Source of the DNA: Parasporobacterium sp. | GTDB taxonomy: Bacteria; Bacillota; Clostridia; Lachnospirales; Lachnospiraceae | Direction: 5' to 3' | Length of the DNA stretch: 63,307 nucleotides | Assembly: GCA_017510065.1 (NCBI GenBank) | Contig: JAFWOB010000195.1 | Coordinates: 1 to 63,307, forward strand | Part shown: piece after piece, positions 16,252-26,603 of the stretch | How the letters are laid out: each line of letters starts with the position of its first letter | Position numbering within the stretch: position 1 is the first letter of the stretch | Translations under genes and position numbers: made by a program | Notes under the pieces: generated by a model | The model's input: the letters and a program-made list of their open reading frames with translations, nothing else | The model's database searches: none | What the model was told of the DNA's origin: nothing

Positions 16252-17082
16252 TTAAAGATATCGGATTTCCATCAGCGTAAGTCCCCTTGCAGCCGCTTTC
16301 GGTGCGGAAAGACGCCGGTCACGGCTGTCCAGGATCTCTTTGACATATTCCGGCGGATAAACGCCCATACCGACTTTTTCCAGGGTACCAGCGATGATCC
16401 GGACCATATTATACAAAAAGCCATTGCCGGAAACGGTGATCCGGATCAACTTCGGAGGATAGTCCTTACCGGAAATGCTCTGCCCCTCAATTTCGGCAGC
16501 GGCTGTATCCGCACTGTTTCTGATCCAGTCTGCGTCCGGCTGCAGCCATTCACTTTCGAGATCGATCCGGTCGATCCTGCGCACCGTGGTTTTCTGCTGT
16601 CCTCCGGAGCTGGAAAAGGCAATAAAATCATGTTCTCCCACCAGATAGGACGCCGCCTGCCGCATTTTCTCCACATCCAGATAATAATACACATAGTCTG
16701 CATACAGCCTGAGGGTGGGTACATTGTAACGGCTGTTCAGGATATTGTACTGATAAGTCTTGATACAATTCGCATAGCGCGGATGAAAGTCCTCCGGCAC
16801 TTCTTCCGACCGGACGATCCTGATATCCTCCGGCAGCCCCTGGTTCAGGGCAAGGCTGATCTTTTCCGGTGCGATCCTTGTCTGTGTATAGAATGTTGCC
16901 ACATTTCCGCGGGCATGCACGCCGGAATCTGTCCTGCTGGCGCCGCATACCGCGATTTCTTCCTTCAGGAGCTTAGACAGATGCTCGTTGATCACCTGCT
17001 CTACTGCAAGACCGTTTTTCTGGATCTGCCAGCCAACATATGCGGTTCCGTCATAGGCGATGATAAGTTTGATCTTTTTCAT
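16252..17082 (-). CDS. truA: tRNA pseudouridine(38-40) synthase TruA
   Basis: This 276-aa protein has the catalytic aspartate Asp52 in the motif CGASRTDSGVHARGN, and the usual GWQIQKNG and RLYADYVYYY segments. It converts U38-U40 of the tRNA anticodon arm to pseudouridine. It is the fourth gene of the ecfA1-ecfA2-ecfT-truA block that follows the alpha operon in many Firmicutes. An insertion of about 20 residues near 185-200 (QPDADWIRNSADTAAAEIEG) separates the conserved blocks. GGAAGG precedes the start. Confidence 0.95.
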   Translation of the reverse strand: MKKIKLIIAYDGTAYVGWQIQKNGLAVEQVINEHLSKLLKEEIAVCGASRTDSGVHARGNVATFYTQTRIAPEKISLALNQGLPEDIRIVRSEEVPEDFHPRYANCIKTYQYNILNSRYNVPTLRLYADYVYYYLDVEKMRQAASYLVGEHDFIAFSSSGGQQKTTVRRIDRIDLESEWLQPDADWIRNSADTAAAEIEGQSISGKDYPPKLIRITVSGNGFLYNMVRIIAGTLEKVGMGVYPPEYVKEILDSRDRRLSAPKAAARGLTLMEIRYL

Positions 17083-17086
17083 ATGA

Positions 17087-17914
17087 TCAGATCCTTCCTG
17101 CCTGCAGATAACGTTCCATCACAAGCCGCAGGGCAATGACCGCCAACAGGAACAACAGGATCAGAAGATAGGCAATCTTATCCCGTTTCTGATAGGTCAG
17201 CGGATGAAGCCTGGTACGTCCCTGTCCGCCGTGATAGCAGCGTGCTTCCATGGCAGTGGCCAGGTCGGCCGCCCGCCGGAACGCCGATACAAACAAAGGG
17301 ATCAGGATTGGGATCATTCCTTTCGCCTTCTTAATAAAGCCGCCGGTTTCAAAATCCGCTCCCCTGGCCAGCTGTGCGTTGGTGATCTTGTTGACTTCCT
17401 CTGCCAGGATCGGGATAAACCGAAGCGCAATACTCATCATCATGGCGATCTCATGGGCAGGGAACCGGATAAACCGGAGATGGGAAAAGACTTTTTCCAG
17501 TCCGTTAGTCAGGGTCGTCGGGGTGGTAGTATAAGTCAGAAGACCCGTACCCAGTATGACGCAGATCAGCCGCAGCGCAAAAAATGCTGCCCTGAGAATG
17601 CTGCTGTATGTCAGTGTCAGGATCCACCATTTCCAGATAATGGTTCCTGTTCCGGAAAACAGATTGAAGATCACTGCCAGTATGATCAGGATCAGCGCAG
17701 GCCGTAAGCCTTTCAGCATATACCCAAGAGGGACATGTGACAGGCCGATCAGTACGGCCAGCACGCCTCCCAGGAGGACAAAGCCCCATATATTATTTAT
17801 GATAAACAGCGCGGCAATATACACAACAACCCCCAGGAGCTTTACTCTGGGGTCCAGTCTGTGGATCACGGAATCCACCGGATAATATTGTCCGAGCGTG
17901 ATATTTCGAAACAT
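17087..17914 (-). CDS. ecfT: ECF transporter transmembrane protein EcfT
   Basis: This 275-aa protein has about six membrane segments, with the coupling-helix motifs ARGADFETGG near 185 and AMEARCYHGG near 222 that dock on the two ATPases. In the cytoplasmic membrane it links EcfA1/A2 to exchangeable S-components for vitamins and cofactors. No S-component gene is in this window, as expected for a group II, shared energy module. It is 17 nt from ecfA2. Confidence 0.93.
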   Translation of the reverse strand: MFRNITLGQYYPVDSVIHRLDPRVKLLGVVVYIAALFIINNIWGFVLLGGVLAVLIGLSHVPLGYMLKGLRPALILIILAVIFNLFSGTGTIIWKWWILTLTYSSILRAAFFALRLICVILGTGLLTYTTTPTTLTNGLEKVFSHLRFIRFPAHEIAMMMSIALRFIPILAEEVNKITNAQLARGADFETGGFIKKAKGMIPILIPLFVSAFRRAADLATAMEARCYHGGQGRTRLHPLTYQKRDKIAYLLILLFLLAVIALRLVMERYLQAGRI

Positions 17915-17931
17915 CTTACTTCTCTACCGCA

Positions 17932-18771
17932 CTACTGCGAAACAGGTGCATATCGTTCGCAGATGACATGCACCGCTTCCTCTATGGTGATACTGCCTTC
18001 CAGTCCCAGGGAAAGACACAGATGTTCTGCCTGCGGGATATCCAGGCCCGCCTCCCTGAGTTTTTCCGGATGGGAAAAGACTTCATGGGATTCCCCATCC
18101 ATCAGAACGGCTCCGTTTTCCATGACAATGATCCTGGAGGCATATTCTGCAGCCTCATCCATGTTATGGGTCACCATGATCACTGTAGAATGATTTTTCT
18201 CCTGATATCTTCTGACCAGATCCAGGATTTCTTCCTTTCCGAGAGGATCCAGCCCGGCTGTCGGTTCATCCAGGATCAGGACCTCCGGTTCCATGGCCAG
18301 GATCCCGGCAATCGCCGCTCTTCTTTTTTCCCCGCCGGACAGATCGAATGGAGATTTTTCATAAGTCTCTTCCGGAAGCCCTACCTGCTGCAGCGCGATT
18401 TTTGCTTTCTCCAGGGCTTCTTGTTCTGACAGCCCTTTGTTTTTCGGCCCATAGGAGACATCTTTCAGGACGGTCTCATCAAAGAGCTGGTATTCAGGGT
18501 ACTGAAACACCACGCCGATCCGGCAGCGGATCTTCTGGAGTTCTTTCCGATCATTTGCGATGACACAGCCGTCATAGCTGACAGTCCCCGAAGTCGGAAC
18601 CTTAAGCCCGTTCAGGATCTGGACCAGTGTAGACTTACCGGACCCTGTACTTCCCGCAAGGGCGATGAACTCCCCTTCCCGGATAGTCAGGGTAACATCT
18701 CTTAATGCCTGTCTGGCATTGACCGTCCCCGGATTATATATATAATTAACATCTTCCAATGTAATGATCAT
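17932..18771 (-). CDS. ecfA2: ECF transporter ATP-binding protein EcfA2
   Basis: This 279-aa ATPase has Walker A GSTGSGKST, the Q-loop VFQYPEYQLF characteristic of ECF ATPases, signature LSGGEKRR and Walker B VLILDEPTAGLDP. As EcfA2 (second in order) it pairs with EcfA1. It begins one base after the ecfA1 stop codon and has no clear ribosome binding site of its own, so translation is probably coupled. Confidence 0.93.
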   Translation of the reverse strand: MIITLEDVNYIYNPGTVNARQALRDVTLTIREGEFIALAGSTGSGKSTLVQILNGLKVPTSGTVSYDGCVIANDRKELQKIRCRIGVVFQYPEYQLFDETVLKDVSYGPKNKGLSEQEALEKAKIALQQVGLPEETYEKSPFDLSGGEKRRAAIAGILAMEPEVLILDEPTAGLDPLGKEEILDLVRRYQEKNHSTVIMVTHNMDEAAEYASRIIVMENGAVLMDGESHEVFSHPEKLREAGLDIPQAEHLCLSLGLEGSITIEEAVHVICERYAPVSQ

Positions 18772-18772
18772 A

Positions 18773-19705
18773 TTATGAATCTGACGTATTCGGATATCCG
18801 TTTTCTGAAACTCCGGTAAGGCAGGCGATCAGCTGCTTTTCAGTGATCACAGATGCCGGGATCTTCATGCCTTTGCGCCTCAGTTCTTCGGCAATCTGAC
18901 AGATTACCGGGAGCTTCAGCCCTGCTTCACGGATCTCGGCGCTTTTGCAGAACACTTCTTCCGGCGTCCCGCTCAGCAGGAGTTTTCCTTTATGCATGAC
19001 AAACACACGATCTGCATGAACTGCCTCCTCCATAAAATGGGTAATACAGATTATGGTGATCCCGTGTTTCCGATTCAGTTCCAGGACTGTATTCATGATC
19101 TCCCTGCGTCCCTTCGGATCAAGCATCGCGGTACTTTCATCCAGGACAATACAGGCAGGCCTCATCGCCAGGATTCCGGCAACTGCAGTCCTTTGTTTTT
19201 GTCCGCCGGAAAGATTGGCAGGGTTTTCCTTTTCCAGCCCGCTCAGCCCGACAGATTCCAGGGCCTCTTTGACCCTTTGTTCCATATCCGCTGAAGGAAA
19301 TCCGATATTCTCCAGCCCAAAAGCAACTTCCTCTTCGATCTGGGAAGCAACCATCTGATTGTCCGGGTTCTGGAACACCATTCCCACCTGGGCGCGGATC
19401 TCCCACAGATACCGGTCATCCCGGGTATCCATATCTCCAATCCAGACGGATCCCTCATCCGGGACCAGAAGCGCATTCAAATGTCTGGCCAGGGTGGATT
19501 TTCCTGATCCGTTGCTTCCCAGGATACAGATAAACTGCCCTGCCTCCACATCCAGACTGACCTGATCCAAAGCCTTTAGATCTGCAGAGATGAGCTCTTC
19601 TTCCGCTTCTGTTTCTACGGGATAACTGTATGAAATTGTCTCGGTCCTGATACGCCGTCCTTCTTTGTTCATGCCGTCCGAATACGATTCTAAATAAGAA
19701 AACAT
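18773..19705 (-). CDS. ecfA1: ECF transporter ATP-binding protein EcfA1
   Basis: This 310-aa ATPase has Walker A GSNGSGKST, Q-loop VFQNPDNQMV, signature LSGGQKQR and Walker B CIVLDESTAMLDP. The N-terminus is about 25 residues longer than usual; an internal ATG at 19672 could be used instead, but has no better ribosome binding site. The site for the 19705 start lies inside the 12-bp hairpin at 19711-19738, so expression may depend on that structure opening. Confidence 0.9.
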   Translation of the reverse strand: MFSYLESYSDGMNKEGRRIRTETISYSYPVETEAEEELISADLKALDQVSLDVEAGQFICILGSNGSGKSTLARHLNALLVPDEGSVWIGDMDTRDDRYLWEIRAQVGMVFQNPDNQMVASQIEEEVAFGLENIGFPSADMEQRVKEALESVGLSGLEKENPANLSGGQKQRTAVAGILAMRPACIVLDESTAMLDPKGRREIMNTVLELNRKHGITIICITHFMEEAVHADRVFVMHKGKLLLSGTPEEVFCKSAEIREAGLKLPVICQIAEELRRKGMKIPASVITEKQLIACLTGVSENGYPNTSDS

Positions 19706-19710
19706 TCAAA

Positions 19711-19738
19711 GATGTCTTCCGGTTCCCCGGAAGACATC
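19711..19738 (-). terminator. hairpin between rplQ and ecfA1
   Basis: A perfect 12-bp stem, GATGTCTTCCGG with CCGGAAGACATC, and a 4-nt loop are followed on the minus strand by only TTT before the ecfA1 ATG. It may attenuate the end of the ribosomal operon and also mask the ecfA1 ribosome binding site. Confidence 0.55.
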
Positions 19739-19767
19739 CTGCGTTTTTCTGATGAAAAATGATACTG

Positions 19768-20304
19768 TTAGACTAATTCGATCATAACTTCCATCGCGCC
19801 GTCGCCCTTGCGCTGTCCGATCTTAATGATACGGGTGTAGCCGCCGTTGCGGTTTGCATACTTCGGTGCGATCTCATCAAATAACTTAGCCACAAGATCA
19901 ACCTGCTCTGTGCCGCGCTTCTTGCCTGCAGCCTGCTCCGGTACTTTCTTTACGGGATAAAGCACCTTCAGCATTTCTCTTCTTGCATGAAGACGAGAAG
20001 GAGCGTCTTTTTTGATCTTCTTGTCTACTTCGTCAAATACAGCTACTTTCTTACCGTCCTTAACTTCCGTTACTCTCTTGCCGTCCTTATCCTTGCGGAC
20101 AACTTTGGCTTTTACCGTTACTTCTTCGAAATTATCTTTTTCTTTGACTGCCAGAGTGATCAGGTGCTCCGCCTGTCTGCGGATCTCTTTTGCCTTGGCT
20201 TCTGTTGTAACGATCTTTCCATTATATAAAAGAGCGGTAACCTGGTTGCGGATCAAAGCCTTTCTCTGTGACGCTGTTCTTGACAGTTTTCTATATCCGG
20301 CCAT
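19768..20304 (-). CDS. rplQ: 50S ribosomal protein L17 with internal insertion
   Basis: The N-terminus ([22 protein letters not shown]) and C-terminus ([20 protein letters not shown]) are canonical L17. At 178 aa it is about 50-60 residues longer than usual. A lysine- and aspartate-rich insertion spans about 53-95, and a second charged segment spans 120-135. The frame is intact across both, so this is a lineage insertion and not a frameshift. It binds 23S rRNA near the exit tunnel side and closes the alpha operon. Confidence 0.95.
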   Translation of the reverse strand: MAGYRKLSRTASQRKALIRNQVTALLYNGKIVTTEAKAKEIRRQAEHLITLAVKEKDNFEEVTVKAKVVRKDKDGKRVTEVKDGKKVAVFDEVDKKIKKDAPSRLHARREMLKVLYPVKKVPEQAAGKKRGTEQVDLVAKLFDEIAPKYANRNGGYTRIIKIGQRKGDGAMEVMIELV

Positions 20305-20356
20305 AACCTTTGCCTCCTTGTGTTATAAATACTACTTACTACTGATTCTACTGACG

Positions 20357-21322
20357 TTATTCTCCATCAGTATTTGAGTTCTTTAACTCAAGACCTAATT
20401 CCTTCAGTTTTGCAAAAACTTCTTCTAAGGATTTGCGGCCAAGGTTACGAACCTTCATCATCTCTTCCGGTGTCTTGCTGATCAACTCTTCCACTGTGTT
20501 AATGGATGCTCTCTTAAGACAATTATAAGAACGAACCGAGAGTTCAAGCTCATCAATGTTCAGTTCAAGCACTTTCTCTTTGTTATCATCTTCTTTTTCC
20601 ACCATGACTTCTGCTGTCTTGGCGTTTTCAGAAAGATTGATAAACAGGCTTAAATGTTCTGAGAGTACTTTTGCCGCAAGGCTGATCGCTTCATCAGGAG
20701 CGATCGCACCGTTTGTAAATACTTCTACGGTCAGCTTGTCGTAGTCAGTGATCTGTCCTACACGGGTGTTCTCGATCTGGATATTGACTCTTTCCACCGG
20801 TGTATAGATGGAGTCTACCGGGATCACGCCGACAGCGGAGTTCTCCATAGCATTCTTTTCAGCACTTACATAGCCTCTTCCCTTTGTAATGGTCAGTTCC
20901 ATGTAAAACTTGCTGTCTGCATTGTCCAGCGTTGCGATGACCAGATCCGGATTGATGATCTCAATATCCTGGTCCACCTGGATATCTGCTGCCGTTACAA
21001 TGCCTTCGCCTGAAAAATCGATATAAGCGATCTTAGCTTCATCGGTCTTGCTGTTGTTTCTGATCGCAAGGTCTTTGACGTTCATGACGATCTCAGTCAC
21101 ATCTTCCTTGAAGCCGGGGATCGTTGTAAACTCATGCAGCACACCCGCAATCTTGATCTGGCTTACTGCACAGCCAGGCAAAGAAGAAAGCATAATCCTT
21201 CTTAAAGAATTTCCAAGAGTTGTCCCGTAGCCTCTTTCCAAAGGCTCTAAAGTGAATCTGCCATATTTCTTATCTTCTGATATTTCACAAACCTCAATAT
21301 TTGGCTTTTCAAATTCGAACAT
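20357..21322 (-). CDS. rpoA: DNA-directed RNA polymerase subunit alpha
   Basis: This 321-aa protein has the N-terminal assembly domain ([21 protein letters not shown]) and the C-terminal DNA/activator-binding domain ([32 protein letters not shown]). It is the scaffold for beta and beta-prime assembly. It sits between rpsD and rplQ, the standard alpha operon position. Confidence 0.98.
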   Translation of the reverse strand: MFEFEKPNIEVCEISEDKKYGRFTLEPLERGYGTTLGNSLRRIMLSSLPGCAVSQIKIAGVLHEFTTIPGFKEDVTEIVMNVKDLAIRNNSKTDEAKIAYIDFSGEGIVTAADIQVDQDIEIINPDLVIATLDNADSKFYMELTITKGRGYVSAEKNAMENSAVGVIPVDSIYTPVERVNIQIENTRVGQITDYDKLTVEVFTNGAIAPDEAISLAAKVLSEHLSLFINLSENAKTAEVMVEKEDDNKEKVLELNIDELELSVRSYNCLKRASINTVEELISKTPEEMMKVRNLGRKSLEEVFAKLKELGLELKNSNTDGE

Positions 21323-21343
21323 GGGCCCTCCTTGTGTTTTTCT

Positions 21344-21943
21344 TTACTTAGAGTACAACTCGACGATGAGCATCTCATCAACAGGAACATCGATTTCTTC
21401 TCTTCTCGGTAAAGAATTAATGGTAACTTTGAGATTTTCCTGATCGGAAGTCATCCATGCAGGCACTAATCTGCCGCCTGTTACTTCAAGGATATCTTTA
21501 TATCTTACGGATTCCTTGCATTTTTCCTTTACTTCGATCACATCTCCTGCCTTGATCCTGTAGGACGGGATATTGACGCCTTTGCCGTTGACAAGCAGCT
21601 GCTTGTGATCGACGATCTGACGTGCTTCCTGTCTGGTTCTTGCAAAGCCTGCACGGAACAGAACATTGTCAAGTCTTGTTTCAAGGATCATCATCAGGTT
21701 TTCACCTGTCTGGCCTTTCATCTGTTTTGCCTTAAGGTAATAGTTCTTGAACGGTTTCTCTAATACACCGTAGATGAATTTAGCTTTCTGCTTTTCTCTT
21801 AACTGAAGGCCGTATTCACTCTTTTTGCCGGGGCGTCTGCCGTTTGCTGCGCCTCTCGTTGATTTTTTATCGATTCCTAAATAAATTGGATCCAATCCAA
21901 GTGATCTGCATCTTTTAAGAACAGGAACTCTGTTAACTGCCAT
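21344..21943 (-). CDS. rpsD: 30S ribosomal protein S4
   Basis: This 199-aa S4 has the S4 RNA-binding domain (RLDNVLFRAGFARTRQEARQ). The N-terminal zinc cysteine motif is absent, so it is the zinc-free form. S4 nucleates 16S rRNA assembly and, in many bacteria, represses its own operon. Confidence 0.98.
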   Translation of the reverse strand: MAVNRVPVLKRCRSLGLDPIYLGIDKKSTRGAANGRRPGKKSEYGLQLREKQKAKFIYGVLEKPFKNYYLKAKQMKGQTGENLMMILETRLDNVLFRAGFARTRQEARQIVDHKQLLVNGKGVNIPSYRIKAGDVIEVKEKCKESVRYKDILEVTGGRLVPAWMTSDQENLKVTINSLPRREEIDVPVDEMLIVELYSK

Positions 21944-21960
21944 TTTCTACGCACCTCCAA

Positions 21961-22359
21961 TCAGACTCTTCTACGTTTCGGCGGACGGCATCCGTTATGC
22001 GGAACCGGCGTCACATCACTAATACTTGTTACATGAAGCCCATTAGCCTCCAGTGCGCGGATCGCTGCTTCTCTTCCTGAGCCAGGGCCTTTTACGAATA
22101 CTTCAACGTATTTGAGTCCGTGTACTAAAGCTGCTTTAGTAGCAGTTTCAGCTGCCATCTGAGCTGCATAAGGTGTAGATTTCCTTGAACCTCTAAATCC
22201 AAGACCGCCCGCACTAGCCCATGAAAGGGCATTACCTTCAGTATCGGTTAACGTAACGATCGTGTTGTTAAAGGATGACTGAATGTGGGCCTGTCCCCGT
22301 TCAACGTTCTTCTTAACGCGCTTTTTGGTCACTTTTTTCGTAACTTTTTTTGCTGCCAT
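21961..22359 (-). CDS. rpsK: 30S ribosomal protein S11
   Basis: This 132-aa protein has the S11 signature [20 protein letters not shown] and C-terminal [12 protein letters not shown]. It has a lysine-rich N-terminal extension of about 15 residues. It is part of the platform of the 30S subunit. Confidence 0.98.
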   Translation of the reverse strand: MAAKKVTKKVTKKRVKKNVERGQAHIQSSFNNTIVTLTDTEGNALSWASAGGLGFRGSRKSTPYAAQMAAETATKAALVHGLKYVEVFVKGPGSGREAAIRALEANGLHVTSISDVTPVPHNGCRPPKRRRV

Positions 22360-22438
22360 TTTCTAAACTAACCTCCCTTATGATGGGTCCCCGTTCCGGT
22401 TTATATTCATCTCGAATTCCGGATAGGGTTACTATGAA

Positions 22439-22807
22439 TTATTTCTTCTTGTTTGCAACAGTTCTCTTCGGTCCCTTGCGTGTTCTGGCATTGTTCTTTG
22501 TGTTCTGCCCGCGAACAGGAAGGCCCTTACGATGACGGATGCCTCTGTAGCATCCAATCTCCTGAAGTCGCTTGATATTCAAAGCAACATCTCTTCTTAA
22601 TTCACCTTCAACTTCGTAACCTTCTTCGATGACTGCGGAAAGCTTTCTTACTTCTTCATCAGTAAGGTCTTTCACACGAGTGTCGGGATTAACGCCTGCA
22701 GCGGTAACGATCCTGGTCGCGGATGTTCTGCCGATACCGTAAATGTAAGTTAATCCGATCTCGATACGTTTGTCTTTTGGTAAATCAACTCCGGAAATAC
22801 GAGCCAT
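22439..22807 (-). CDS. rpsM: 30S ribosomal protein S13
   Basis: This 122-aa protein has canonical S13 sequence ([34 protein letters not shown]). It contacts tRNA and helps form the bridge to the 50S subunit. It is placed between rpmJ and rpsK. Confidence 0.98.
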   Translation of the reverse strand: MARISGVDLPKDKRIEIGLTYIYGIGRTSATRIVTAAGVNPDTRVKDLTDEEVRKLSAVIEEGYEVEGELRRDVALNIKRLQEIGCYRGIRHRKGLPVRGQNTKNNARTRKGPKRTVANKKK

Positions 22808-22838
22808 TTATTCTACCTCCATTAATCTTTTCAGGTAA

Positions 22839-22952
22839 TTAACCCTGAACCTGTTTATGCTTTGGGTTCTCACAGATGATTCTGATCTTACCTTTTCTCT
22901 TGATAACTTTGCACTTTTCACAAATTGGTTTAACTGATGCTCTTACCTTCAC
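22839..22952 (-). CDS. rpmJ: 50S ribosomal protein L36
   Basis: This 37-codon gene lies between infA and rpsM. It starts with GTG at 22952, preceded by AAAGGAG. The product has the zinc-ribbon pattern CEKC...C...H of the zinc-binding L36 form (residues [13 protein letters not shown], then ICENPKHKQ). It is too short for most ORF screens but unambiguous. Confidence 0.95.
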   Translation of the reverse strand: MKVRASVKPICEKCKVIKRKGKIRIICENPKHKQVQG

Positions 22953-22981
22953 GTCAAACTCTCCTTTCTTAAAAAGTATTC

Positions 22982-23200
22982 CTATTTGTCTCTCCAGATG
23001 ATCCTGCCCTTGGTCAGATCATAGGGTGACATCTCTAACGTAACTTTATCACCGGGTAATATTCTGATATAGTTCATACGCAGTTTGCCGGAAATGTGTG
23101 CCAGCACGACATGCCCGTTTTCCAGTTCCACCTGGAACATGGCATTAGGTAATTTTTCGATTACTTTTCCTTCAAGTTCAATTACATCTGCCTTTGACAT
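22982..23200 (-). CDS. infA: translation initiation factor IF-1
   Basis: This 72-aa OB-fold protein has the typical sequence [20 protein letters not shown] and ends in GRIIWRDK. It binds the ribosomal A site during initiation. It follows map with a 9-nt gap; the KOW-domain gene that often sits between map and infA in related bacteria is absent. Confidence 0.97.
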   Translation of the reverse strand: MSKADVIELEGKVIEKLPNAMFQVELENGHVVLAHISGKLRMNYIRILPGDKVTLEMSPYDLTKGRIIWRDK

Positions 23201-23209
23201 ACTACCTCC

Positions 23210-23962
23210 TTATAGTGATAAAATCTCGGGTTCACCGTCTGTGATCAATATGGTGTTCTCGTAATGGGCTGACAGACTGCCGTCTTCCGTTGTACAGGTC
23301 CAGCCGTCATCGCTGAACTGCACATCCCCCCGTCCGATATTGATCATGGGCTCGATGGCGAGTGTCATCCCTGCCATGAGCAGAATACCTTTTCTCTTTT
23401 GAGGATAATTAGGAATCTGTGGTGATTCATGCATTTCCTGGCCAATCCCGTGGCCAACCAGATCTCTTACGACTCCGTAGCCTCTTTCGATACAATAGTA
23501 TCCGATGGCATTGGAGATATCATGCAAATGATTGCCTGCTTTCGCGAATTTGATCCCTTCAAAGAAACTCTGTCGTGTTACTTCGATCAGATCAAGCGCT
23601 TCTTTGGATACATTGCCTACGGCATGGGTCCTTGCCGCATCGCTCTGGTATCCATTGTGGATCAGTCCTATATCAAGACTGACGATGTCTCCGTCCTTGA
23701 TGAACCTGTCTTTTTTCGGGATACCGTGCACTACCTCATCATTGATAGATACACACACCGATGCAGGATATCCCTCATAGTTCAGGAAGGAAGGAACGGA
23801 GCCTGACTTCCTGATCAGTTCCTCTCCGATCTTATCCAGGTCCCAGGTAGAGATTCCGGGAGAGACCTCTTCTGCCAGTCTGTTGTGGACTTCTGCCAGA
23901 AGTTTTCCGGCCTCCCTCATAAGCTCTATTTCCCTGTGACTTTTTATGGTAACTCCAGGCAT
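23210..23962 (-). CDS. map: methionine aminopeptidase, type I
   Basis: The 250-aa pita-bread fold has metal ligands in DIVSLDIGLIHNGYQSDAAR (two Asp), VGHGIGQEMHE (His), LAIEPM (Glu) and the C-terminal YENTILI (Glu). It removes the initiator methionine from nascent proteins. It starts 5 nt after adk. Confidence 0.97.
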   Translation of the reverse strand: MPGVTIKSHREIELMREAGKLLAEVHNRLAEEVSPGISTWDLDKIGEELIRKSGSVPSFLNYEGYPASVCVSINDEVVHGIPKKDRFIKDGDIVSLDIGLIHNGYQSDAARTHAVGNVSKEALDLIEVTRQSFFEGIKFAKAGNHLHDISNAIGYYCIERGYGVVRDLVGHGIGQEMHESPQIPNYPQKRKGILLMAGMTLAIEPMINIGRGDVQFSDDGWTCTTEDGSLSAHYENTILITDGEPEILSL

Positions 23963-23967
23963 ATCAA

Positions 23968-24612
23968 TTACGCTCCTAAAATTGCTGCGATCGCGTCAAA
24001 TACTTCATTCATCTGGACCGTTCCGTCGACTTCCCTGAGGAGCCCGAGCTCCTGGTAGTATTCGATCAGCGGCTGGGTCTGCTCATGGTAGACATCCAGT
24101 CTTTTCTTTACAGTCTCCGGCTTGTCGTCGTCCCGTAAGATCAGGTCGCTTCCGCATTTGTCGCATTTGCCTTCTGTTTTCGGCGGGATATTGACCAGGT
24201 GATAAGTCGCACCGCAGGATACACAGGCTCTTCTTCCGCCCATTCTTTCAATGATGTTCTGATCCGGAACTTCAATGTCAATGGCATAGTCAAGTTCCGT
24301 TCCCATCTCTTTCAGGGCGTTTGTCAGGGCTTCGGCCTGAGGAATGGTCCTCGGAAATCCGTCCAGGACGAATCCTTCCTTTGCATCCTCCCAGGTCAGC
24401 CTGTCTGCTACCAGGTCAACAACCAGCTCATCCGGTACCAGAGCTCCCTGATCCATATAGGTCTTTGCTTTTTTACCAAGCTCAGTCCCTTCTTTGATAT
24501 TGGCTCTGAAAATATCACCGGTGGAGATATGCGGGATGCTGTACCTCTCTGCAATGATCTTGGCCTGGGTGCCTTTACCGGCACCCGGACCTCCTAACAT
24601 AACGATCTTCAT
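23968..24612 (-). CDS. adk: adenylate kinase, zinc-containing LID form
   Basis: The product is 214 aa from ATG 24612 (GAGGTG upstream). An in-frame GTG at 24624 would overlap secY and has no site. It has P-loop [10 protein letters not shown] and a LID domain with a four-cysteine zinc finger (CVSC and CDKC, 16 residues apart), typical of Gram-positive enzymes. It balances AMP, ADP and ATP. The secY-adk-map order is canonical. Confidence 0.97.
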   Translation of the reverse strand: MKIVMLGGPGAGKGTQAKIIAERYSIPHISTGDIFRANIKEGTELGKKAKTYMDQGALVPDELVVDLVADRLTWEDAKEGFVLDGFPRTIPQAEALTNALKEMGTELDYAIDIEVPDQNIIERMGGRRACVSCGATYHLVNIPPKTEGKCDKCGSDLILRDDDKPETVKKRLDVYHEQTQPLIEYYQELGLLREVDGTVQMNEVFDAIAAILGA

Positions 24613-24620
24613 GCCGCACC

Positions 24621-25943
24621 TCACTCTTTCGCCAGGAATCCTGAATAGTTACGAACGATCATCATGGATTCGATCTTCTTGGCTGTTTCAAGGATAACAC
24701 CTACAACGATGATCAGTGACGTTCCGGCGAAGGACAGCGATGCATTGAAAATGCCGGATACCAGCATTGGAACCAATGCAACGATGATCAGTCCTACTGC
24801 GCCGATAAAGATGAGGTATTTCAGGATCTTGGCGAAATACTCTTCTGTCGGCTTTCCGGGTCTGATACCCGGTACAAATCCGCCCTGCTTCTTGATGTTG
24901 TTTGCTACTTCCATCGGATTAAAGGTGATCTGTGTATAGAAGTATGCAAAGAAGATGATCAGGGCAACATACAGGATGAATCCCAGTGTATATCTCATCG
25001 CCTGCGGCCGGAACCAGTAGCTGGATGAGAAGTAATGGGTCCATTCCGGTGACTGTCCGCCTGTCGCGAAGTTAGCGATCAGTACGGGGAACTGGAACAG
25101 GGATGCTGCAAAGATGATCGGGATAACACCTGCGGTGTTAACTTTCAGCGGAATATGAGAAGACTGTCCGCCGTATCTTCTTCTGCCCTGCATTTTCTGG
25201 GAATACTGGACCGCGATCCTTCTTTCGCCATCCTGCAGGTATACGATAAATGCAACAACTGCTATTACCAGTGCAATGATCACGATCACTGCCACGACCG
25301 CCATACCGACTGAGCTTGCACCTTTCACAAACTGCTGATACAGAGAAGCAAAGTCATTGGGCATGGTGGATACGATATTGATCAAAAGGATAATGGAAAT
25401 ACCATTTCCGATACCACGTTCGGTGATCTGCTCGCCCATCCACATGATGAGCACTGCACCTGCGGTAAGGATCAGAATATTGCTGATGACCGTCCAGGTA
25501 TAAGTGGGAGCTGTCCTGCTTCCGAACACGCCCTGGCGTCCGAATCCGATCGCCATCGCCGTACTTTCAAGCAGCGCGAGACCTACTGTCAGATAACGGG
25601 TGATGTTTGCAATTTTCTGTCTTCCGTCTTCTCCTTCTTTCTGCAGTTCCTCAAGTTTCGGAAATGCGATCGTCAGGAGCTGAATGATAATGGATGCAGT
25701 AATATATACTGTAATGTTAAGTGCGAATATGGACATGGAACTGAATGATGAGCCTGTAAGGGCATCAAAGAATCCAAATCCGCCTGCTGCTAAACTTCCC
25801 AGCACATCTTTGATCACGCCGGCATCCGTTCCCGGAAGGGGAAGCTGGCAGCCTATTCTTACAATTATCAGCATTATGATTGTATAGATCAGCCTGTCAC
25901 GGATATCTTTAATCTTAAATGCCTGTCCGATTGTTTTGAACAT
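24621..25943 (-). CDS. secY: protein translocase subunit SecY
   Basis: This 440-aa protein has ten membrane segments and the canonical [14 protein letters not shown] region and C-terminal cytosolic loops ([16 protein letters not shown]). It forms the channel for export of the signal-peptide proteins seen elsewhere in the window. Its start overlaps the end of rplO by one base. Confidence 0.98.
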   Translation of the reverse strand: MFKTIGQAFKIKDIRDRLIYTIIMLIIVRIGCQLPLPGTDAGVIKDVLGSLAAGGFGFFDALTGSSFSSMSIFALNITVYITASIIIQLLTIAFPKLEELQKEGEDGRQKIANITRYLTVGLALLESTAMAIGFGRQGVFGSRTAPTYTWTVISNILILTAGAVLIMWMGEQITERGIGNGISIILLINIVSTMPNDFASLYQQFVKGASSVGMAVVAVIVIIALVIAVVAFIVYLQDGERRIAVQYSQKMQGRRRYGGQSSHIPLKVNTAGVIPIIFAASLFQFPVLIANFATGGQSPEWTHYFSSSYWFRPQAMRYTLGFILYVALIIFFAYFYTQITFNPMEVANNIKKQGGFVPGIRPGKPTEEYFAKILKYLIFIGAVGLIIVALVPMLVSGIFNASLSFAGTSLIIVVGVILETAKKIESMMIVRNYSGFLAKE

Positions 25944-26380
25944 TATTCTACCTCACATGTACCGCCTGCTGCTTCAATCTTCGCTTTGGCGCCTTCGCTG
26001 GTCACAACCTTTACTGTAAGTTTCTTTGTCAGCTCTGCATTGCCGATGATTTTCACACCGTCCTTCGGGTTCTTAACGATCCCGAGATCCATCAGGCTTT
26101 CAACGGTAACTTCTGCGCCGTCTTCAAATCTATTAAGTGCAGCAATATCTACTGCAACAACATCTTTGGTATTTCTGTTCGTGAAGCCTCTCTTGGGGAG
26201 TCTTCTGTATAATGGCATCTGACCGCCTTCGAAACCGATACGCGGGCGTCCAGAACGTGCCTTCTGTCCTTTATGTCCTTTTCCTGCAGTCTTGCCGTTT
26301 CCTGAACCATGACCTCTTCCTCTGCGGAAATTGTCATTGTGTACGGATCCTTCTGCAGGTCTTAATGTAGATAAATTCAT
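25943..26380 (-). CDS. rplO: 50S ribosomal protein L15
   Basis: This 145-aa protein has a Gly/Arg-rich N-terminus ([20 protein letters not shown]) and C-terminal globular domain as in L15. It is a late-assembly 50S protein. It lies between rpmD and secY in the spc operon. Confidence 0.98.
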   Translation of the reverse strand: MNLSTLRPAEGSVHNDNFRRGRGHGSGNGKTAGKGHKGQKARSGRPRIGFEGGQMPLYRRLPKRGFTNRNTKDVVAVDIAALNRFEDGAEVTVESLMDLGIVKNPKDGVKIIGNAELTKKLTVKVVTSEGAKAKIEAAGGTCEVE

Positions 26381-26403
26381 TGTATGGACCTCCTTTTGGT
26401 TCC

Positions 26404-26595
26404 TTAGGCCTCTTCAACCTTTACTAAGTGTCTCACGTGCCAGATCATTCCTCTTACAGCTTCGTTGTCCGGAAGCTCTTTGGTCTGGTGAAGTTTATGC
26501 AGTCCCAGTGCTTCAACAGTCTTTTTGTGCTTCGGGATGGAACTGATAGGAGATTTTACTAATGTAACTTTAATCATTTTATCTGCCATTTTCAT
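26404..26595 (-). CDS. rpmD: 50S ribosomal protein L30
   Basis: This 63-aa protein has the L30 pattern ([22 protein letters not shown]) and a normal length. It sits between rpsE and rplO. Confidence 0.97.
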   Translation of the reverse strand: MKMADKMIKVTLVKSPISSIPKHKKTVEALGLHKLHQTKELPDNEAVRGMIWHVRHLVKVEEA

Positions 26596-26603
26596 ACCTC
26601 CTG

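Noticed and set aside
19768-20304. rplQ frameshift or fusion
   Set aside because: The extra length is a charged in-frame insertion between two conserved L17 blocks, and the whole frame is open with normal ends.
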